Shown in pieces: positions 32,630 through 45,892 of a stretch of DNA of 64,000 nt. A program made the position numbers and the translations under genes. Source of the DNA: Dryococelus australis (lineage: Eukaryota; Arthropoda; Insecta; Phasmatodea; Phasmatidae); the NCBI GenBank assembly GCA_029891345.1, contig CM057000.1, forward strand, positions 126,641,338-126,705,337. Reading direction: 5' to 3'. Each line of letters starts with the position of its first letter. Position 1 is the first letter of the stretch. Under the pieces are notes generated by a model. That model was given only the letters and a program-made list of their open reading frames with translations. It ran no database searches and was not told the DNA's origin.

Positions 32630-32855
32630 GCTATTCATGGTAAAGTGAGCACTTTCGGGGCCCTAGTTACTTTTTTCCCTTCAGCAATATTATATCCTCT
32701 GACCACCTTTCGAATAAATATTACTATGTTATTGCAGTCTGTATATTCCACGCACTCGGAAGTTAAAGTATACTGCAAAAAATAAAATATATTTATTAAC
32801 TGCTATACCAAATGAGAGGGCTTTGAAAAGTGCTCACTTTACCGTGAATAGCCTA
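32630..32855 (+). mobile_element. MITE family 1, copy G (short subtype)
   Basis: Begins GGGCTATTCATGGTAAAGTG and ends AGTGCTCACTTTACCGTGAA then TAGCC. The interior (CCCTAGTTACTTTTTTCCC, then CCACCTTTCGAATAAATATT) matches copies F and I. It is the cleanest short copy, at about 226 bp. Confidence 0.85.
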
Positions 32856-33049
32856 TAAGTGACTTTATGGGAGTAGGTCAAGAAGTTTCAATTAAGTAGA
32901 AGTCATTTATTTTTCGTGTGTTAATAGCTGATGTACGTACATACTGATTGATATTACGTTTTGATCGAAACAACATACAATGTAAACAACAGTAATGGAA
33001 CTCAGGAATAAGTTACTGACTGAGCGAAAGAAAGCTCGATTGACCCGGA

Positions 33050-33790
33050 CCACAGTCGACAAGCCTTTGTCCAGCTGGATGAGTTTGATAGAGGCTGCAT
33101 CGTCGGCCGCCTAGAGGCGGGTTGGACGTTTCGGCGCATTGATCACCAATTGAACCATTCTGCGTAGAGTGCGGGTCAGTGTTTGCCGCAAGGGGGGGGG
33201 GGGGGGAGACGAGGGTACACACAGACGTCAAGAAGGCCCGGGTCGACCCCGGCGGACCACAAGTAGGAAGGATCGTGTCATCGTGCGACAGATGTAAGCA
33301 CTCCACTGGTGTGGCTTCGCGCCATCCAGGGACATGCCACGGCAGTTGAGGATACTCCTGTGTCCACCAGTGCCATATCCAAGGCGGCTAGCATAATGGA
33401 ATCTGTCGCCGCGATATCCCTAACGACGTATGCCACTACGACCACAGCACCGCCGAGCACGTGTGGCCACATGTGGCAGCATTGCAGCTTGCGGATTGGC
33501 GAAGAATATGTTCAGCGACGAATCACGGCACTCACTGGATAAAGACGACCGCCGAATTCGAGTCTGGAGACGTCTTGGCAAGCGCTGTGGTCTACAATTC
33601 ATTATAGAGCGGCACATCCCCCAATGAGAGGTGTCATGATGTAGGGTGGATATCGTACGATTCTCGCACCCCATTAGTGGGGATTGAAGGAACCCTGAGA
33701 CCTTATCGGCTTTCATTTCTGGTGCAGTTGGACAACCCCATTTTCCAGCTAGATATGGCCAAACCGCACTGAGCACTAATATCTCTGGCC
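33050..33790 (+). pseudogene. Tc1-like transposase relic, N-terminal two thirds
   Basis: Plus-strand relic. LDEFDRGCIVGRLEAGWTF (about 33077-33135) is the N-terminal HTH; DHQLNHSA is followed by a stop. The AT-hook-like region is disrupted by a poly-G run at 33194-33208. LRPQHRRARV then NMFSDESRHSL (first catalytic Asp) lies at 33432-33535, then RIRVWRRLGKR, and sequence of the linker to the second Asp follows in another frame to about 33790. The C-terminal DNAP and E blocks are absent. It is closely related to the relics at 3.5-4.5 kb. Confidence 0.75.
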
Positions 33791-36700
33791 TGCTTTCCTG
33801 ATGTCTACACTATTATTTTTTCATCAAAAACCCTATATTTTTCACCCACTGCAAACGTCTGGGACAAGTTTGGAAGGCAACTTCGGCCAATGGCAACTAC
33901 GGCGGATCTCGAGGGTCGGTTGTGCCAGACGTGGCTGGACCTTCCTAAGGAGAACATCCAACTTCTGTATACCTCCATACTCGACCGTATCGCCGTTTAC
34001 CATCCGTCTTCGTGCTACTAGTTGTCCAACGCCAGCTGTCCAGGCGTTGTCTAAGTTTTCCGATAAACATTGTTTAGCCTCTGGTTGGACCAACGCCATC
34101 TTTCGTAAAGTAAACCTGACTTTTCCGGACTCTCGAGTAAGGATTTGAAATAACAGAAAACAACATTTTGGTAAGTTTCGCTGTTTAAAACATTTTGATA
34201 ATGTAGGAAAACGAGACACACTTAGCTTTAATACCGATACGACTTGAAGCAGAACCGTATTATAAACATCTCTCTCTCTCTCCCTTAACGAAAATATTTC
34301 ACGAAGGGGCGCTTTCTTAAACAAACACTCCATTAAAAATCTGGCTTATATATGTGAAAGAAATATTTCTTATTTGGCAGCACTATCGAAACAAAAAAAA
34401 TGATAGAATTTGCAGGTTTCGTATTCTCATGCTGTGGCATAAGTACTGGGCATATCCCAACCTATTCCTTGGAAGATAAACAATGCCTGATACTGAATAT
34501 GGTTTTTAAACGCATAACGCCTCGGACGACATCCCGAGGTTTAACAAATAAGGTAAAGTAAGAGGACTAGCTTGTAAATGAAACGAATACATTATGATTG
34601 CTCAGAGAAGATAAACTTGGCAATGTTGTGTGTGTTGTGCAGCATGAATCGTCGTTTAAAATGTTTTTATCGTAATTGTTATGCATAGTCACTTTCGGTA
34701 ATACACAGTTCTTTACAGTGATAGGTAAAAGAAATGCAGTACTTCAGAATCTAAAACCTGCCTTCATTTACCCTGAAAATGTGGATTATAGAAAGCTCTA
34801 TATAGAGAATTCGAAATGAAAGTTATCACACCAGCCTATGTGATGAAAATATCATTGAACGTTGTCACTGGAATTTTGACTTCTTCTGGTAACATTGGGA
34901 TATTTCGTATCCTTCTGTAGGTCTTGCGGTTAAGATATGTCTATGTACGGTCTAACTTCATACTTCAAAGATATATACTTTAGGATTAGCAGCTTCCTAA
35001 AATAAATATATACATAAATAAAACCGGTAATATTTTAGAAGAGAATCTCAAATACGTTTGTTTAGTTAATACAGTGCAAATTATTAATACCCAGTATAAG
35101 GAATCGATAAAATCGGTCGAAGTTATGTGGATACTGTTATTAAGCACCGCTGGCACGTTATAGTTTTTGTAATTAATTGCTACCAATACAGATAAGAAAT
35201 GAATCACTTTTTCGGCAGCTATCTGTATATTCGCATTATTAATTTTTTCTGCAAATTAAGTTAATTACTACGTAGAAGAATGACCTGCTCCTACAAATTT
35301 CCTTTCTCGGAATTACTCGATTCATAAAGTTGGAAGGTTTGATTGTACGTACTGGAAAAAATAACTCTTCTTCTCCTTTGGACGTTACAGACAATAGGTG
35401 CAGGAATATCTACGTAAATGTCTTTCACTGCAGGCAGTTGGATAAATTTTTTTGTGTGGGGAAAATGAAGCTTTGAATTTGAACCGCGTAGCAGAAAGTG
35501 CTTTCTGCAGGAATTGCATCTCGCAGGTTCCCTCCAGTTCCCATCCAGCGAGGGCATTACCATTGTCCCTCTGCGTGTACTTTCGGCAGTGAATGGAATT
35601 CTTAAGCAGTGGTCGGGGAGAATTTCCTCTCTTGCACGAACGAGCAGGAGTTGTAACTGCCGGAACTTTTAAGAGACGAGTAACAACCCTGGCAAGTTGG
35701 GTCACAATGACCAAACTACCTTCTGTCCTCGGCGAAACAAAAGAGAGGCACGCAGAAGTCCGCGGTGAGGCCAGAATACAGAAGAAACAACTGCCTCATA
35801 ATGGGTTCTATTCTCAGAGGATGGCTGAGTATTAAGAGTTGATAAAAAAAAAAAGAGGGTACGGAGTAGAAGGAGTCTGTTAAGGGGTCTTGATACTTCG
35901 CGATCCCACGTTTACGAAGACGCGCGAAGGATAAACAGAGTCCTTAGGAAGCTTTTCTGAACAACACGACGCCATAATAGTTACGCGATGACAATTGCCA
36001 ACTTCAAACGCGCTAAGGGGACGATAACTTCTTTTTGACTTTCGGCCTGTAAACTGTGAAAAAAATTACACACGACTGCTAATTTTATGTTCTCTTCATG
36101 TGTATGTAATCAGTTCTGTGTTAATGAAGTTCGTTTATTAACTTAAATCGCTGTGAATGGGCGGCAACAGCTATGTAACTTTCGGACTTGAAACTGTGCA
36201 AATTACACCAGGTCACAGATTTATGATTGCTCTGTTCGTGTTTTTATATTCAGGACTGTGATAATGAAGTTCGTTTATTTGTTTTTGTACATTGCTAACC
36301 GAATGAATTTTCGGAAACTCTTAAATTATCGTCCGGTAATATCAATAAACTCTCATCAAGAACCACATTTACAACAGCTGGGACAGTATTAACATAATAT
36401 TGCTTCTTTCGTTTTACCGAACGATTAACACTTTATTCACATTTTCCTAGCAAGACTCAACACTAGCATCGATAAGATGTTCCACAGAAAAATTAAACAT
36501 GAAATTATCGTATCAGATAACTCTGAAAATCTGATACAATAACTTGTTGCTTGGTTCAGCATGCCGCGATGTTTCCATGGTATTCTCTCCCTATGAATTT
36601 GCGTCAGAGCGAAACAAACGAAAATATTAAAATCGCAGGGTATAAAATTATATTATTACTTTCTGCGTCGAAGACAGTGTATATCCATAAAATTGTAGTG

Positions 36701-36840
36701 ACTGGAAAAAATTCTTCGTTTCATGTCTTCGGTTAATCTATTGTGCAATATATCAGTAGAGCAAGCACGAATTTTCGTGCTGTAAATGTAGGGAGCACAT
36801 GCATATTGCAGTTTTCTTTGTAGAAAAGGTATGGGATGGC
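33791..36840. other. Anonymous sequence
   Basis: Open frames up to 163 codons (34333-33842, minus) and 109 codons (35714-35385, minus) occur. They overlap frames on the other strand and show no recognised domain. Two related short segments near 36045-36075 and 36180-36210 (both with a TTTCGG...AAACTGTG...AAATTACA pattern) form a small local duplication. Confidence 0.35.
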
Positions 36841-36862
36841 GGGGGGGGGGGGGGGGGGGGGG
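36841..36862. repeat. Poly-G tract
   Basis: An uninterrupted G run of about 22 bases, followed by GGAGGAGGAG. Similar long G runs lie at about 422, 3838, 33194 and 48482. Confidence 0.95.
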
Positions 36863-39800
36863 AGGAGGAGAGCAACCCGTGTGCTGGTCGGCATATTTAC
36901 CTTTTGCTCACAAGTCATAACATTGCAGTAAAATGCAAAATAAACACCGTTTTTGTTTAATACACATGTTTATTAAAACGTAAACAAATAAGATATATTA
37001 ATTGGCTGGCGAAAAAGGATGACAGAGATTTTAAAAATAATTTTCATTGTAGAAACGTAGATTTATGTTCGTTGTTTTGGTCTTGGATCAGGTAATCCTC
37101 AGCCTCCACTTTCATAATGTCAAACATTTTAAGGGAGGGGCACGCGCAACACAGTAAATGGTCATCTCCTCGAAACTGGCTGCATCCGTAAAGATTATCT
37201 TGATCCCCCAGCAGCAGAAGCGAAAAATGGCTCTTGTGACTATTCACTAGTCACTCCTGGCATTATAAGTGTATTCCAGACAGTATGTGGAAGATCCTTT
37301 CCAGAAGCTGCTGCATTGCTTTTGCAGTTTCCAGCTCACTTTCGCAGCGAGTTATATTCGACTTACCCGATGAGTTTTTTTTTAGAGGGCATGTGATCGC
37401 GAGAATGATCTCTTACTAGCCCTCCACCGTATTGATGATTTGTGGCTATGCTATGCCAGGTGTGAGTTCGGGCTATCTGAAACGGAGTTGAATTCAGGGC
37501 AATGCGTTATTTTTATAGTTATCGCCTTCTTACATAACAACGGCATGATTTGCATACATAACGACAGCCCGTGCTTGTATTTCACTGTCAACACACACAG
37601 CGCCGGCGCACTGTAAATGTAAACAGTTTTGGCAGGGCTCCTCAGGTTCTACTTGCTAGCTTTCGCAGAATGATTTAAATGCGCTGACGTTCCCTTTATT
37701 TTCGGTGTTCCGAATTCACTGCGTGGTCCAACGAAACACGAAACTACGTTGGTTTCGCGTGGTTTTCCGGTCGACTTGCTAGGCAATCTTAAGTTCTGCG
37801 CTGTTCAGATAAAACTACCAGACCAGTATTTCTGTAGGGTTGGGGTTCAGAGAGTTTTTTTTTACCAGTGCCTTCTTGAGTTTTTGCTCCACGTCGGTGA
37901 GGTTGGACTGCTACCTGACCATCGTCTGTGAATGTGGACCACTCAGTATCGCTCGTCATGGGCTATTCGTTTGTACACAGAATGTATGTGACTGGAAATG
38001 AAAGAGTGCCTTGTAGTATCAGATCTTTATTTTAGTTATTTGAAAATACTATGTTTTTCAAACACAGTAATAATGTTAAAGAAAACGTACGTGAGAGTTG
38101 ACAGTGATCTAAATGAGCTGATACTCTTCAGTGAGAACGTTAACGATCTAGCAACTATCTTTGGCGTATCCTTTACATGCCACTGTATGACAAACAATTG
38201 CTTGATATTTGATAGTCTTCCTTCCGTGAACATCTGCGATGTACTGGGCCGGGTTAAAAGTATGTCCACGGCAGTTCTCCAGGTGGAAAACCTAGTTTTG
38301 ATTTAAAACTTGTCTTTGAAGTTGCCTCAGATTCTCCCAAGTGCCAACCATTTCATGAGCTTTAAGGGTTGGTCTAACACATGTACAAGTAAATATCGCA
38401 GTTTCATTTAAATCTTCGCCGGGTTCGTTGTTGCAACTATTCAAGTTTTTCTCCAAATTCTAGGGAAATGTGTTCGTGTGACAAGAGTTTTGGGGTCTAA
38501 ATTTCTCAATTCACGAGCAATTATAACAGGAAGATCTTTGGTGGTTAGTAGTTTTAATGGTGACTAGAAATTAATTTACGGTTACAGGGATGCTAAAAGA
38601 TTCATACTCACGACCTTCTTTCTTGACAACTTGATTATTTGACTATCTTCTTGGTTGTAGGCAGGTCACTTTATTTTGTGTAACTTGTTTTAATATGTTT
38701 ATCATAATGGTTGCGTTGGTACCAGAATATTTTTCAGCTACTTTCATGCTCATATGCAGCCAAACATTATATCTTAGTTTCTCCACAACATTTCTGCATA
38801 TGTCGTTACAAGTTTTTGCGATATCTTCCAGGAGCCTTTCACCTACCCGAACCATTTTTCTCTGCACAGTATCATTTAGCACGAAGGACTTGTTATACGT
38901 CTAAAGGGTTTTATTACGTCCACAATGTCTTAGTATTAACTGCGATCAGTTGAACTTAAGTACGGTTATTCTTGACACCATATTAACATGCCTACAAACT
39001 GAGCCAATGCGAATTACTTCATAGGATCATTTCCATTGGTGTTTTTTTATTGATTTAGAGAAAATTTAAATAAGTGTCCGACTTGTACACCTTACTATGT
39101 AGTTATCAATGATTATCCAGATCCGAAAGTTAGGAAATGACAACATTTTTTAACTCAGGTTAAATCGTTATTAGTCAGATTTCGAATGTATTTTTCTTCT
39201 TGCACTACATTTGTGCTTCAAAGTAATGTATTCAAAGATGTAATGCAATAATTGTAGTATTATAGAAACACTGATGTTTTAAGCCCTTTTTTAAAAAACC
39301 TTATACGATGACCTCTAAAAATATTGCATTCGCTTCACCACAGAAAAGTTTATGTAAAACCTAACTCTGCAATAGCGAATGGGGATGAATTAATTCTGCC
39401 TGTGAATGACCAGGTAAGTAAATGTAAACATTTAAGAATTTTCAAAAAAGTTATGGCCATAAATATTTGCAAGCTGCAAATGAGCTGCTACAGCACCTCA
39501 CGAAAAATAACCGATTCCAAGTATAGGCTGGTGGAAAGTCTGTTCCGAAAGACGTTACCAAGGATAATTTTCGAAGAAATGTTGAGAACATCCTGAAGTG
39601 TCGACAGACAATTGCCCCTACAATACGGAGAATTGGTCAGGGCTTCAGTGAGGTAATTAAGAATCGCGCGCCGCTGAAAAGCGGGAGATGGCACTGGAAG
39701 CATTTCCCAGTTGACGTTATTGTTCCACGACACAGCGAGAGAAAGGAACCTACAGAACCCAATCTCTCACGAAGTGACGGTTGTGATGGAAATTGGCGGT

Positions 39801-40115
39801 TTTCCTGTGCACGCCACTCGCCAAGTTCCGACTCTTCTCGCCACGTTGTAAACGTCGCTACTTACAGCGCTCGGAAACAACGGGGTGGGCGTTGGCAAGG
39901 CGGTGCATTTGACAGGCTTTCCCCGATATCCTTAGTGGACAACGTTTCAATGATGTCACTAGTAGGAGAAGTTCTTCACAGTTTATAACACAGTCACTCC
40001 GTATGTCCTCCCATCTCAGTCTGAACATCAAAGAACAACACTATTTTGCTTTCTTTTGAAAAATATGAGAGTTGCTGGGAATTCTTAAGTGTAGAAAATA
40101 TCAGCCCGTAACTGC
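36863..40115. other. Anonymous sequence, possibly with decayed coding fragments
   Basis: Minus-strand frames near 38882-38643 (VQRKMVRVGERLLEDIAKTC) and 38269-38036, and several short stretches between, are in different frames of the same strand and could be one decayed gene of about 1 kb (roughly 38900-37800). No domain is recognised. The stretch 39590-39960 is GC-richer and open only in short pieces. Confidence 0.3.
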
Positions 40116-40116
40116 C

Positions 40117-40141
40117 TATATATATATATATTATATATATA

Positions 40142-40198
<57 letters not shown>
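40117..40198. repeat. (TA)n microsatellite
   Basis: Long alternating TA tract with two short interruptions (TTATATAT). A second, shorter (TA)n with ATACATATACATAC tail lies at 40622-40665. Confidence 0.95.
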
Positions 40199-40202
<4 letters not shown>

Positions 40203-40621
40203 ATAGTTTCAAGGAAAAAATAAAAATGTTACTTTTCATTCTTTCCTGTCTGTGAACTTGTCATTTGATTCCTTAAGGAAATAACCAACTTCCAATCGAC
40301 TGCAGTTTATCACACCTCTTGGTATTAAAATAGTGTTAGAATATTCGGCTTTACTTTTATGTATGAAGGATGTCTACTTAAAGCTGTTGTTAAAACGTGG
40401 AAAAGCCAACAAGTCACTAACAGAATACTGTTGAACATTCCGATTATTTTAAATTTTAATCGTATCCATGAAAATCATGACTGAAATTATGAAATACAAG
40501 GTTACATTGCGTTTTGTACATCAAATATAGGTCTAAATATTTAGGCACATTTTTATAATATATTTTCTCTAAATTCGTATTATAAAGAAGAGTAAATGCA
40601 AAATGGAAGGAGTTTAAATAA

Positions 40622-40660
<39 letters not shown>

Positions 40661-43600
40661 CATACAATTTCCTAAGTGGTTAACGAGACTGTAGGCTCTT
40701 TAGAGCCAAAATATTCGTAAAATTTTACTAATCTTCAAATGACCTTCAATATTTCCAATTTACCGTTTCTTTTTCTCATCGGCTTGTTACCGTCAGTAAA
40801 TATGCTCCTTACTCAGTAATGTCACGGGCATAACTTAGATCTCTGTGTGATTTAACTGCTCAGAAGCTGTATTGTAACTGAAGGAATGGATTGTTTATTT
40901 ACTTGTTGACCCGCAGGTCACAAAAATATTATTCTCGGGGTAACGCCACATTAATAAAAGTAAGCCTTTGAGTGGTCGCTGTGAACTCAGTAGCTGAAAT
41001 TATAGTTATTTTTACGATTAAAATAAAAAGTTTCAGTTGCTTCATGAATTGAGTTTTCGCATCTCTTCCCCTGGGGAGACTCGTCAAGCTTACAAAAATT
41101 TTGTATCCACTGATACACCATGCTTACTTCTACTAGATACATAATCAAAAGTTGGCGGCAGAAATATATAAATGTATATAAGTAGAAGGTTAAGTTATTC
41201 CGTGTTTATATAGTTGTCACACGCCATCTTTGTATTCCGTGCGAAAAAAAAAAACAAGAAACAATCAAACCCCTCTTATTCCGAAAATGCTCTGAAATCA
41301 CGCTCGCGGAGAGTTACAAATTTAATATCGCAGTACAAACATCACAAATGTATGAATAAAATCAATAGAAACAAGCAAGCAGGTATACAAATGTTTGCTT
41401 CATCAAAAGGTTATATACTGGTTTCGTTTAGCTATGTAAGCCGTGGTGAATTAAGCAAACTTTCCGTAATTGCACAGTGCATCCCAGAATATGGTGAACA
41501 AACAATTGAGGTAGTGAAAGTGTAATGTTATGTAATTCTGTAATGTTTAACTAAACACTCACTGGAATACTACTGCGGGAATTGATTAGTTCTTGTAAAC
41601 AATAAAATGCTAAAAGCAGCTGCCACTTTTCTGAACTGCTGGAGCTACCTAAAAATCGATAGACATGTCTTGAGTATTCAGCCTACCTATTCGTTGTGGT
41701 TATTAAAAATGGTGCCATTTTTAACAAACTAAGTGAATGGTGTGGGTTCATGAATCAGTATTATCAACATAATTGCAAATATGAAATATACAAGTACTTT
41801 TTTAATTACGACTGGAAGTAAGTTAGATTATTAACAAAGTAGTTACCTAAAGTGTAAAAAAAAAAATTACAAAATTTTTATTCTTAAAACTGCTTGAAAT
41901 AAGTGACGCATTCTGAACAATATTTCTTGGGAGGAAAGACAGAAAATGTGTGTCCCAACAATATATAACCAGAATTATTTTTCTACAAGCTTTGATGTTA
42001 ATCTTTTAAATAGTTCCCGAAAATGATGCGAGGCTGTAACAAAAATATATGTAAAAGCTTTACCTTAAAAATGGCGTATGATTTTAGTTTTAATTTAGTG
42101 ACTTTATTGTCCACTTCAGTTGCTTATTCACAGCGAGATTGACTTTCGCTTGTTTGGAGGCACGTGAGGTCTGGCATAAGAAACTACAAGAATAGCACAG
42201 CCCATTTGAAAATTATATTCTTCATTAAATTTCAGGCTGTTTTCATATTTTACTTTGCGTACGTAATGGGGTGGCAAAACGTCGAGAACTTATCGAGAAG
42301 TAACTTTTACGTTTGATTTCCATCAGGTAACATTCAACATAAAATCTATCAGTCAGTGTATTCATTACAAGCAATTATATTTTAAAACGTAACTCGTGTT
42401 CAAATTGGTTTGACATCTTGATAAATATAATAAGCAACGAAAATGGCAGATGGACAGATATTTTGAAAATATACTTAATGCCAATTCTAAAATACTTTAT
42501 TCAACTCTCTTAAACAGCGCTTTTGGTATCTTAATTTCTTGGAATTAATTTCCGTAGTAACTGAAATATGAGTTAGTAAGCATTACAATTCTGGTACCCC
42601 TATCTCACAACGTAAGCAATAAAGTCTACAATAAATTACTTTAGTTTTCATCTATGTAATTCCGGCATACGAAGTTTGATTGAAATTAGTATAATTGTTT
42701 GGCAGATATTACATACTTTTTAACAAAACATAAAGGGGTTATTTTTTAAGTATTCGAATGCCACGTTTCGCAATTATCTGTTGAGTGGGTACGAAAATAC
42801 GATACCAGAACTTTATTATTTAAGCTAGCACTATTTTTCAGAATTGCAGACGAAATAAGTTATGAAACATTGTATTCGTCTCTTGTGGTAATTGTTAAGA
42901 GGATATCAAATTTTCGTAAAATTCTTCAAATGGGTCGATAAATATGGTATACCAAGTTAAAAATATCGCTGCCGTTTTAAAAATAACCGATAAAATATAA
43001 ACACACAAAATAAAGGTTGCTTACCTAACATAACTATACGTCAAACTGGCTGAAATTAGTTTAGTAGTCCGCGTATTATGATGTACGAACTTAATTTTCT
43101 CAAGTGATACTATGTTTCTTTCAATTAGGCTTACGAAAGAGACTGTCAAAATTGTGTGTTAATGCTCGCTTTTAATTCAGTCAGCATTTGAAGTTCGGCT
43201 GCAAAAAATGTATCCCATATCAAATAAATTATTAATATTATTATCAATATTTGTAAAATAATTGCCGTAACTACAAAAATGATATCTGTTTATTTTGGCC
43301 TACCATAGCGCTGTTTGTATACAATTATTTCTGTATCAGATCGATGGTTTCCCAGGTGTGCTTTAAGGTGTTTTATATTCATGTGGCGGTCTCTTTCGAA
43401 ACTGAGGACATACGAAGAAGTGAAATACCACAGTTACTCCTTGCAGTAGGCACTGCCAAAACACCAGGTTTGTTTTAAAATTGATAACTGGCTTGGTTTT
43501 ACATGGCATTCTGACCCTAAAATATTTCTCTGGCCTCCATTACGTAATAAGAATTACATTATTGTTTGCCAAATTTTGCGGCAACCAGTTAAGTGGTGTC

Positions 43601-45892
43601 CAGCATATGCGGTTATATTTCTATTGTTTCAGAGACCATTTTCTAACAAAATTGCGGACCAGTAAGATCTCATTTTCAGAATTTCATACCGACAGTGTAG
43701 ATTGTCACCACAATATATTTCGTTCCGTTCTGTTTAATGGTTTGCAAGGCATTTCATAGCTCTTAAATAATTAAAATAGCTGGCACTGTGATGGGCAATA
43801 TCCAGCATCGTCGAAAATTCCTTCGAACTTAAGGCTATAAGTAAGAGTTAATATTGAATCGATCCCTAGCTCGGGCACAAATGAGAGCTACGAGTCCTGC
43901 CCACGAACCTGTCAGCGTCGCGAACGTATACAATAAGTTTCTGCGTGCAACTGAACCCCGATTTTCTATCGACTCTATTTTATTTTCTTCTCAGCGCATT
44001 AAAAAATGCGCCGTTTCGGCTGTCGTTGCATCTGCGTCTCGCCACGCTGCTGCTGCGACTCATGTCCCATTCGCTCTGTATATAGTTTGCTCGCATTGTT
44101 CCTGCTGTACGCTCGGAAGGAATATGAGCTTGCACCGACCGAAAATATTCCGAACCCAATAATATATTCCGCTGGAGAAATTCCTGCAGCTTTAACGTGG
44201 CGGTCTTGGTAAGCCGTACGAGATACGTGGCATATCCAGAGAATGTTTTTCAAAACAAATAACGTAAGGTTTAGCATTCCATCTTCTTTAATAAACGGTG
44301 AAAAAAAATTGCGTATTACCTCAAACCCGTGAAATATTTTTCTTGCTTAAAATTAAATGAAATATTTTTAAACTAACTATCTCGTATTTATTCGTATTGA
44401 AATTATTTATCGTGGCAAATTCCACAATTTAAAATTAGTTTATTCTTGGAGTGATAAAAGATTGCCCTACTAAAAGAAAAGTAACGGGAATTGGTGTTTG
44501 TTGTTTTTATAGCTTGTATCGATAACTTCACTAAGAAGGTTACATGGTATATTTAGAAGTGTTTCTGTCGGAGACACACTAATAACTCATTATAAAGCCT
44601 TAGAAGTTACTGCAAAAATTTTTAAAGCTTCTGAATCTGACTAAAAAAATAATAATTAAAAAAACCGTTTTTGTTTAAACAAATTTCTGTAGGCAAAAGG
44701 AAGATGAATGATTTTAGACAGTTTACATTTTATTTGAAATTCAACGACGAAGAATGGTTGGTAACCCCAGCCAAATACAATGATTTCAGAATTTATTCGA
44801 ACTTAATTTCTGGTATTTGTTTTAAAAATAACTTACGTCTCATATAACCTTTAAGAAATGGAAGAGAAATCTACGGTTATAGTTATTAAGATAAAATATG
44901 CATTAAAACTGATGTAATAAAACAATTATGTAATAATCTGTCATCAAATTGATTAATCTCGCTTACAAAAAAAAAACCTACAATTTATTAAACTTATGAT
45001 ACCAAACTTTTAAAAGAGAGAGGAGATTTTGTTTGGACGGAAGATAATAAAAATACGAAAAGCTGTAAATGAAAACAAATGGCCTGTGAAATACGTACTC
45101 AACGGGGAATGAGAGAACGTTAGTACCTATGCAACTCGTTTTATCACCATTTAGTTAGAGTTTCCTGTAATGTAAAAATATTATGTGACATAATGATAGA
45201 TTTTATGACCATTTTCGCACTACCTTGCGATCTTAAGAGTTCCGCGTTAAGAGAAATTTGAATGCATTCAGCTTGCCTTTAAAAATTAACAGTCATTCTT
45301 GAAACGTTCTTTGTATAGTAACAATTACACTTTTCTGCTTCGTGATTTTTCTAATTTATTTAAAGATGATCACGTTTACTTCTCTATTGCGAGTGATAAT
45401 ATATCAGAAGAAATTATAGTATCACATGCAATATATGTAAAATTTAATTATAATTGTTTATCTAACTCAGTTTTAATGACTATGAAACACTAGCCCCCAT
45501 TAAAATTTGGAAAAAATAATAATTTTCTAAATTATAAAATATATTTATTATAATATTGAGATTATATACATAAACACAAAAACACACAAGTGACTAGTGT
45601 GAAAAACAGGTTACCAATAAATATACATATTTCATCACCACCAGAGTTGATAAAAAAATACTAAATTTTTGTGATTTAATTTAAGAGCGAGTCACGTCTT
45701 GTCGGTCATTAAAAACATTGATAGGCATGTTTTTGAAAACACGGAATGCCAGAATTATTTTATAGGAAAAATATTTAGCCTGTGTTCTCCGGAGAATGCC
45801 TATTATTGACAGGATGAAGGCATTATTGTAACTGGTCTGAACTTGCCGTTTGTTTATTAGAATTAGTGGGTTGTACGTCCAAATCAGCAGAG
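40199..45892. other. AT-rich anonymous sequence
   Basis: About 5.7 kb without a supportable gene. The longest frames (41214-41525 plus, 103 codons; 43854-44162 plus, 102 codons) lack recognised domains and ordinary coding features. The stretch 43850-44215 is locally GC-richer. Confidence 0.45.
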
